Part shown: positions 1 through 3,986 of the stretch, piece after piece
Layout: each line of letters opens with the position of its first letter
Position numbering within the stretch: position 1 is the stretch's first letter
Assembly: GCA_021848765.1 (NCBI GenBank)
Contig: JAJZTU010000197.1
Location: forward strand, 1-6,534
Length of the DNA stretch: 6,534 nt
Direction of reading: 5' to 3'
Origin: Bacillota bacterium
GTDB taxonomy: Bacteria > Bacillota > GCA-003054495 > Carboxydocellales > JAJZTU01
Position numbers and translations under genes: made by a program
Notes under the pieces: model-generated
What the model was told of the DNA's origin: nothing
Seen by the model: the letters and a program-made list of their open reading frames with translations, nothing else
The model's database searches: none

Positions 1-1037
1 GAACCCTTATAGAGTTTCATGCGCACAGTACCGGTGACAGTCTTTTGGGTCACATTGACAAAGGCATCGATGGCTTCCCTTAAGGGATGATACCAAACCC
101 CGTCATAAACCAGTTCGGCATAGCGCTGGGCTACCAGATCCTTGTAGTGCAGGGTGGCCCGGTCCAGGCACTGCAGCTCCAATTCCCGGTGGGCTGCATA
201 GAGTACGGTCCCGGCGGGGGTTTCGTATACCCCCCGGGATTTCATGCCTACCAGGCGGTTTTCTACCATGTCTACAATACCTACACCATTTTTTCCGGCG
301 ATTTCATTCAGGGCGCTAATCATGGCTACTCCATCCATAGCCTGGCCGTTTAGCTTTACCGGAATCCCTTCCACAAACTCCAACTCCACATAGGTGGGAG
401 TATCCGGAGCCTGTTCAGGCGGGGTGAGCAGCATATACAGGTCATTCTTGGGCTCATTCCAGGGGTCCTCCAGGTCGGCGCCCTCGTGGCTTAAGTGCCA
501 GAGGTTCCGGTCCATGCTGTAGGGACGGTCCTTGGTTACAGGTACGGGAATCCCCCGCTCCTGGGCGTAGTCAATGGCGTCTTCCCGGGAACGGATATCC
601 CATTCCCGCCAGGGGGCAATAATCTTCAGGTCAGGTGCCAGGGCCTTGACAGTCAGCTCAAAGCGCACCTGGTCGTTACCTTTACCGGTTGCACCGTGGG
701 CAATGGCCTCAGCACCCTCTTTGCGGGCGATTTCCACCAGGCGCTTGGCAATCAGGGGACGGGCAAAAGAGGTGCCCAGGAGGTATTTGCCCTCATAAAT
801 TGCCCCGGCCTTCAGGGTCGGCCAGATAAACTCTTCCACAAACTCTTTCTGGACATCTTCTATGTACAGCTTGCTGGCCCCGGTTTTGATGGCCTTTTCG
901 TTAAGGGGCTCCAGTTCTTCCCCCTGGCCAAGGTCGGCGGCCATGGCAATAACTTCATAACCATAATTCTCTTTTAGCCAGGGAATGATGATGGAGGTAT
1001 CCAGTCCTCCGGAATAAGCGAGTACTACCTTTTTCAC
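1..1037 (-). CDS. argG: Argininosuccinate synthase, 3'-truncated by window edge
   Basis: This enzyme condenses citrulline with aspartate, using ATP, to form argininosuccinate in the cytoplasm, the penultimate step of arginine synthesis. I translated the frame from GTG at 1037 to position 1 and it is open throughout (345 codons). Family motifs are clear: the N-type ATP pyrophosphatase loop AYSGGLDTS (residues 7-15), HGATGKGNDQ (114-123), and YSMDRNLWHLSHEG (173-186). About 55-60 C-terminal residues should lie beyond the left edge, since the family is usually about 400 aa. The start is GTG, preceded by AGGAG at 1046-1050 with 8 nt spacing. An in-frame GTG at 1046 overlaps that Shine-Dalgarno and has none of its own, so I reject it. 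The gene lies 53 nt after the aminotransferase stop, with no terminator seen between them, so co-transcription is likely. The family assignment is very secure; argH downstream is only an expectation. Confidence 0.97.
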   Translation of the reverse strand, partial: MKKVVLAYSGGLDTSIIIPWLKENYGYEVIAMAADLGQGEELEPLNEKAIKTGASKLYIEDVQKEFVEEFIWPTLKAGAIYEGKYLLGTSFARPLIAKRLVEIARKEGAEAIAHGATGKGNDQVRFELTVKALAPDLKIIAPWREWDIRSREDAIDYAQERGIPVPVTKDRPYSMDRNLWHLSHEGADLEDPWNEPKNDLYMLLTPPEQAPDTPTYVELEFVEGIPVKLNGQAMDGVAMISALNEIAGKNGVGIVDMVENRLVGMKSRGVYETPAGTVLYAAHRELELQCLDRATLHYKDLVAQRYAELVYDGVWYHPLREAIDAFVNVTQKTVTGTVRMKLYKG

Positions 1038-1045
1038 TAATGTCA

Positions 1046-1050
1046 CTCCT
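1046..1050 (-). promoter_or_regulatory. Ribosome binding site of argG (decides a GTG start)
   Basis: AGGAG on the minus strand lies 8 nt before GTG at 1037. It fixes the start at VKKVVLAYSGG, matching the usual N-terminus of the family. Confidence 0.8.
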
Positions 1051-1090
1051 CTTATTATTTTGCTTAGGGTATCGACTTTTTTAACTGGCT

Positions 1091-2293
1091 TTAACAATTA
1101 ACCGTCAGATACTCTTTAATTACTTCCCCTATCTTGGCAATGCCGTATTCAATCTGCTCAAAGGTAGCATTGGAGAAGTTCAGGCGCAGGGTATTTTGAC
1201 CGGTATTATTGACAAAGAAAGGGGTTCCGGGAACAAAGGCTACCCGGTGTTCCACTGCCTTCTGCAAAAGCTCAGTGGTGTCACAGCCTTGAGGCAGCTC
1301 AGCCCAGATGAACAGGCCACCTTCAGGCCGGGTCCAATTCACTGCTTTGGGAAAATGCTCATCCAGGGCTTTGAACATGGCATCCCGCTTCACCCCGTAG
1401 GCCCGGCAAATCTCCTGAATATGGGGGTCAAGGTAGCCGCGGTTACAGTATTCATAGATGATTTGCTGGGACAGGTTGCTGGAATGGACGTCTGCAGCCT
1501 GTTTGGCAATGGTTATTTTGGCCCGGATTTCCGGGTGAGCTACGGCGTAGCCAATCCGCAGGCCGGGAGCTACCACTTTGGAGAAACTGCCCAGATAGAC
1601 AACCCTGCCCTGGGTATCCAGGGATTTCAAGGTGGGCACATGTTCTCCTTCATAGCGGAGTTCACCGTAGGGGTTATCCTCGATAATAATCAGCTTATGC
1701 TTATCAGCCAGTTGAAGCAGCTTTTTCCTGCGCTCCAGGCTCATGGTAATCCCGGTTGGGTTTTGGAAAGTTGCTACGGTGTAGACAAGTTTGGGTTTAT
1801 TTGTATTGTCATCCAGTGCCTTTTCCAGTTCATCCACCTGCATGCCCTGGTCGTCACTGGGGATAGGCAGGTATTTAACCTGGTAGGAGTTGAAAACCTG
1901 AAAAGCGGAAAGGTAGGAAGGGCTTTCCACCACTACCTGGTCACCGGCATTCAAAAACACCCTGCTCACCAAGTCAATGCCCTGCTGGGAACCGGAGGTA
2001 ATTTGGATATCCTCAGGACTGGCGGTAATATTCTTGGAAGACTTCAGCCACTGGGCAATGAATTCATTGAGCGGTTTGTAGCCTTCCGTAATTCCGTATT
2101 GCAGCATTTGGGCGCCGGATTTGGAGTAGACCTCATTGGTGATTTCCTGGAGCTTGGCCACAGGAAAACTATCCGGAGAGGGCAAGCCACCGGCAAAAGA
2201 GATCATATTGGGCTGCTGAGTAAGTTTTAAGATTTCCCGGACGGCTGAACCACTCATCTTCTCCATCCGCTCTGCCATACGCAATTCCTTCAT
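1091..2293 (-). CDS. Fold-type I PLP-dependent aminotransferase (LysN/2-aminoadipate-like)
   Basis: This is a complete 400-residue cytoplasmic transaminase that moves an amino group between an amino acid and a 2-oxo acid. Numbering from ATG 2293: the N-terminal FAGGLPSPDSFP motif (about 33-44) is typical of the LysN/Aro8-like subgroup, which also forms the C-terminal half of MocR regulators. Other landmarks are QNPTG with Asn178, EDNPYGE with Asp206 (pyridine nitrogen) and Tyr209, the PLP lysine Lys239 in GSFSKVVAPGLRIGY, and Arg370 in LRLNFS for the substrate carboxylate. There is no DNA-binding extension, so it is an enzyme and not a MocR regulator. The open frame extends to an ATG at 2335, but the Shine-Dalgarno AGGAGG at 2303-2308 lies inside that extension and points to ATG 2293. 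Substrate is unknown: 2-aminoadipate, branched-chain or aromatic amino acids are family options. Its place before argG allows a role in arginine metabolism, but the sequence does not show one. It is not of the ArgD (class III) type. Confidence 0.9.
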   Translation of the reverse strand: MKELRMAERMEKMSGSAVREILKLTQQPNMISFAGGLPSPDSFPVAKLQEITNEVYSKSGAQMLQYGITEGYKPLNEFIAQWLKSSKNITASPEDIQITSGSQQGIDLVSRVFLNAGDQVVVESPSYLSAFQVFNSYQVKYLPIPSDDQGMQVDELEKALDDNTNKPKLVYTVATFQNPTGITMSLERRKKLLQLADKHKLIIIEDNPYGELRYEGEHVPTLKSLDTQGRVVYLGSFSKVVAPGLRIGYAVAHPEIRAKITIAKQAADVHSSNLSQQIIYEYCNRGYLDPHIQEICRAYGVKRDAMFKALDEHFPKAVNWTRPEGGLFIWAELPQGCDTTELLQKAVEHRVAFVPGTPFFVNNTGQNTLRLNFSNATFEQIEYGIAKIGEVIKEYLTVNC

Positions 2294-2302
2294 CAAGGTC
2301 CC

Positions 2303-2308
2303 CCTCCT
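2303..2308 (-). promoter_or_regulatory. Ribosome binding site of the aminotransferase
   Basis: AGGAGG lies 9 nt before ATG 2293. It falls within the codons of the longer frame that opens at 2335, so the 14-residue extension MWKNDIKSYRRGTL is probably not translated. A TTG at 2296 is a weaker alternative start. Confidence 0.8.
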
Positions 2309-2342
2309 ATAGCTTTTGATGTCATTTTTCCACATTAAGTTA

Positions 2343-2348
2343 ATTATA
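2343..2348 (-). promoter_or_regulatory. Possible -10 element of an internal promoter
   Basis: A perfect TATAAT on the minus strand lies in the AT-rich 96-nt gap between the flavoprotein stop and the aminotransferase start, about 50 nt before ATG 2293. No good TTGACA-like -35 is seen 15-18 nt upstream (the sequence there is near TTCCTT), and there is no extended TGn. In an AT-rich gap this could be chance. If real, it would give the aminotransferase and argG a secondary transcript. Confidence 0.3.
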
Positions 2349-2389
2349 TGATAATGTTATTGTTGAAGGAAGACCCAATCTGTAATTTG

Positions 2390-2869
2390 TTACGTATTGA
2401 CTCTGGTCATCCCGGATATTTTACCGGCAATTTCCTCAAATTTGATTTTATACACCAGCACTGTTGACAGGTCTTGCTCAGTAAAAGCATACACCGGTGC
2501 TTCCGGATCGTAGTGTCTGACAATCTGGTTTAGCCCGTAATTCTTCTCATTGCAATCTTCGACAACTTCCGCATTCCCGTTGCCAATAACGGTAAAATAG
2601 CGGACACTCCAATTACAGGGTTTTTCGGACTTTAAAATACCGGTATTTTGCTCAAACTCTACACAAACACGAGGGTTATGGCTTAAAATATCTACCTTTT
2701 TCCCTTTCGGAGCGGAATGAATATACAAATACGTCCCGTCAAAACCAAAACTAAGGGGAATAATATAAGGTTTTGTACCGTCCACCAATCCCAGCCTACA
2801 GACTTCGGCCTTGTTAATAACCTCATGTAACAAGTTCAAGTCCGTAACCAGCTTATCTTTTCGTCTCAT
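2390..2869 (-). CDS. Pyridoxamine 5'-phosphate oxidase-like / NimA-family FMN-binding protein
   Basis: This is a 159-residue soluble split-barrel protein of the flavin-nucleotide-binding group (COG3467-like, includes nitroimidazole-resistance NimA). The family core is clear: an N-terminal RRKDK, then CRLGLVDGTKPYIIPLSFGF (24-43), then YIHSAPKGKKVDIL (49-62) with His51 and the Gly-Lys-Lys loop expected to contact FMN phosphate, then NPRVCVEFE (65-73). It lacks the full length and C-terminal signature of true PdxH, so a vitamin B6 oxidase role is unlikely. Reaction and substrate are unknown. The frame opens at GTG 2878, but that GTG lies inside the Shine-Dalgarno AGGTGATC (2873-2880), so I start at ATG 2869. 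It follows argF by 37 nt, which suggests co-transcription. A hand count gives about 42% GC, well below argF and the aminotransferase, hinting at later acquisition. The adjacent PLP enzyme makes a cofactor link tempting but unproven. Confidence 0.85.
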   Translation of the reverse strand: MRRKDKLVTDLNLLHEVINKAEVCRLGLVDGTKPYIIPLSFGFDGTYLYIHSAPKGKKVDILSHNPRVCVEFEQNTGILKSEKPCNWSVRYFTVIGNGNAEVVEDCNEKNYGLNQIVRHYDPEAPVYAFTEQDLSTVLVYKIKFEEIAGKISGMTRVNT

Positions 2870-2872
2870 TTT

Positions 2873-2880
2873 GATCACCT
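2873..2880 (-). promoter_or_regulatory. Ribosome binding site of the flavoprotein
   Basis: AGGTGATC pairs fully with the GATCACCT stretch near the 16S rRNA 3' end. The AGG core lies 8 nt before ATG 2869, which favours that start over the GTG at 2878 contained in the site. Confidence 0.65.
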
Positions 2881-2906
2881 GCCGTTTTTTCTGTTGCCCA
2901 AACCCG

Positions 2907-3860
2907 CTACATCAGTAACGCCATCACAGCCTTCTGGGCATGCAGGCGGTTTTCAGCCTCATCAAAAATCACCGAATTGGGGCCGTCAATGACCTCTGCT
3001 GTTACTTCCTCGCCCCGGTGGGCAGGGAGGCAGTGGAGGAAAATAAAGTCGGACTTGGCCTTCGACACTAACTGATTATTAACCTGATACGGGGCAAAAA
3101 CCTTGGCCCTGGCTTCCTGTTCAGCTTCCTGGCCCATGCTGGCCCAGACATCGGTTACGACTACATCTGCACCGGCTACAGCCTCGAAGGGGTCGGTGAC
3201 CACTTTAACAACACTTCCGGTCTTTTCAGCATCTTCCTGGGCTAATTTTACCACCTCAGGGTTAGGCTTATAGCCTTCAGGGCTGGCTACGATAATGTCC
3301 ATTCCGGTTTTGGCAGCGCCATACATGAGGCAGTGGGCCATGTTATTGCCATCCCCGACATATGCCATCTTCAGGCCCTTGAGCTCACCTTTATGCTCCT
3401 GGATGGTCTGGAGGTCAGCCAGCACCTGGCAGGGGTGCAGGAGGTCGGTGAGGCCGTTGATTACGGGCACAGTGGCGTACTCAGCCAGGGTTAGCACTTC
3501 ATCATGGCTGAAGGTCCGGATCATAATCCCGTCCACATAACGGGAGAGGACCTGGGCGGTGTCGGAAACAGGCTCCCCCCTGCCCAACTGGATGTCATTA
3601 CTGTTCAGGAAAAGGCCCTGCCCTCCCAGTTGGTAGATACCCACTTCAAAAGATACCCTGGTCCGGGTGGAAGACTTGCGGAAAATCATAGCCAGGGTTT
3701 TGCCCTGGAGGATATGGTTGGTGATACCCTGTTTTTGCTGAATCTTAAAATGTTTTGCTACATTGAGCATCTCCAGAATTTCCTCGGTGGTGAAATCATG
3801 CAGGGAGATAAAGTCCCTGCCGTGCAGTTGTTTTTGGATGTCGTTCTTGGCCAGTGCCAT
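2907..3860 (-). CDS. argF: Ornithine carbamoyltransferase
   Basis: This enzyme transfers the carbamoyl group from carbamoyl phosphate to ornithine, giving citrulline; it normally works as a cytoplasmic trimer. The gene is complete at 317 residues, the usual family length. Carbamoyl-phosphate motifs are STRTR (64-68) and HPCQ (142-145). Ornithine-side motifs are the DVWASMGQE loop (237-245, the family's SMG loop) and HCLP with Cys277 (276-279). YVGDGNN (167-173) opens the second domain. All key residues are present. ATG 3860 is preceded by AAGGAGG (3869-3875) with 8 nt spacing. It follows carB by 96 nt, so the producer and consumer of labile carbamoyl phosphate are encoded side by side. Biosynthetic ArgF is preferred over catabolic ArcB because of the carB and argG neighbours; sequence motifs alone do not separate the two. 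Confidence 0.97.
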   Translation of the reverse strand: MALAKNDIQKQLHGRDFISLHDFTTEEILEMLNVAKHFKIQQKQGITNHILQGKTLAMIFRKSSTRTRVSFEVGIYQLGGQGLFLNSNDIQLGRGEPVSDTAQVLSRYVDGIMIRTFSHDEVLTLAEYATVPVINGLTDLLHPCQVLADLQTIQEHKGELKGLKMAYVGDGNNMAHCLMYGAAKTGMDIIVASPEGYKPNPEVVKLAQEDAEKTGSVVKVVTDPFEAVAGADVVVTDVWASMGQEAEQEARAKVFAPYQVNNQLVSKAKSDFIFLHCLPAHRGEEVTAEVIDGPNSVIFDEAENRLHAQKAVMALLM

Positions 3861-3868
3861 TGCTGATT

Positions 3869-3875
3869 CCTCCTT
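3869..3875 (-). promoter_or_regulatory. Ribosome binding site of argF
   Basis: AAGGAGG, a full-strength Shine-Dalgarno, lies 8 nt before ATG 3860. An in-frame continuation of the second repeat copy downstream of carB ends at TAA 3878-3880, two nt before this site. Confidence 0.85.
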
Positions 3876-3930
3876 GCTTAAAGGCTGTTATACTTTGCCT
3901 TGCTGTTCCCGATATGTGCGGTAACTCTTG

Positions 3931-3986
3931 ATTGTACTATTTGTACGGCAAATTCCTTATTGCACTATGTGTGCTGTAAATTCCTT
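3931..3986. repeat. 28-bp imperfect tandem repeat spanning the carB stop codon
   Basis: Two adjacent 28-bp units, 3931-3958 and 3959-3986, match at 23 of 28 positions, counted by eye. On the minus strand each begins AAGGAATTT and ends CAAT. The upstream unit encodes KEFTAHIVQ, the last nine CarB residues. The second unit would read KEFAVQIVQ in its own frame but is shifted by one base relative to carB. The carB stop TAA (3957-3959) is made of the last T of the first unit and the first AA of the second. A much weaker third relative may follow at about 3905-3930 (shared TAHI codons). Confidence 0.85.

Noticed and set aside
87..977. Plus-strand open frames opposite argG (87-353, 495-977, 574-798)
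   Set aside because: The minus strand codes for argG without a break through this region, so these are shadows.
1038..1090. Arginine-repressor (ARG box) operators in the gaps between genes
   Set aside because: I looked for TGAATAATTATTCA-like palindromes in all four gaps and saw none convincing. A regulator site may lie upstream of the first gene, outside the window.
1196..2230. Long plus-strand open frame (344 aa) opposite the aminotransferase
   Set aside because: It lies wholly antisense to a gene with intact catalytic motifs, its product shows no recognisable domain, and the GC-leaning third positions of the real gene explain the lack of stops.
2879..2906. Terminator between argF and the flavoprotein gene
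   Set aside because: There is an A-rich run on the coding strand but no GC-rich hairpin followed by a T tract.
3861..3956. Promoter for argF in the carB-argF gap (TATAAC near 3888-3893)
   Set aside because: The -10-like hexamer has no acceptable -35 at 15-18 nt, and the operon context makes a separate promoter unnecessary.
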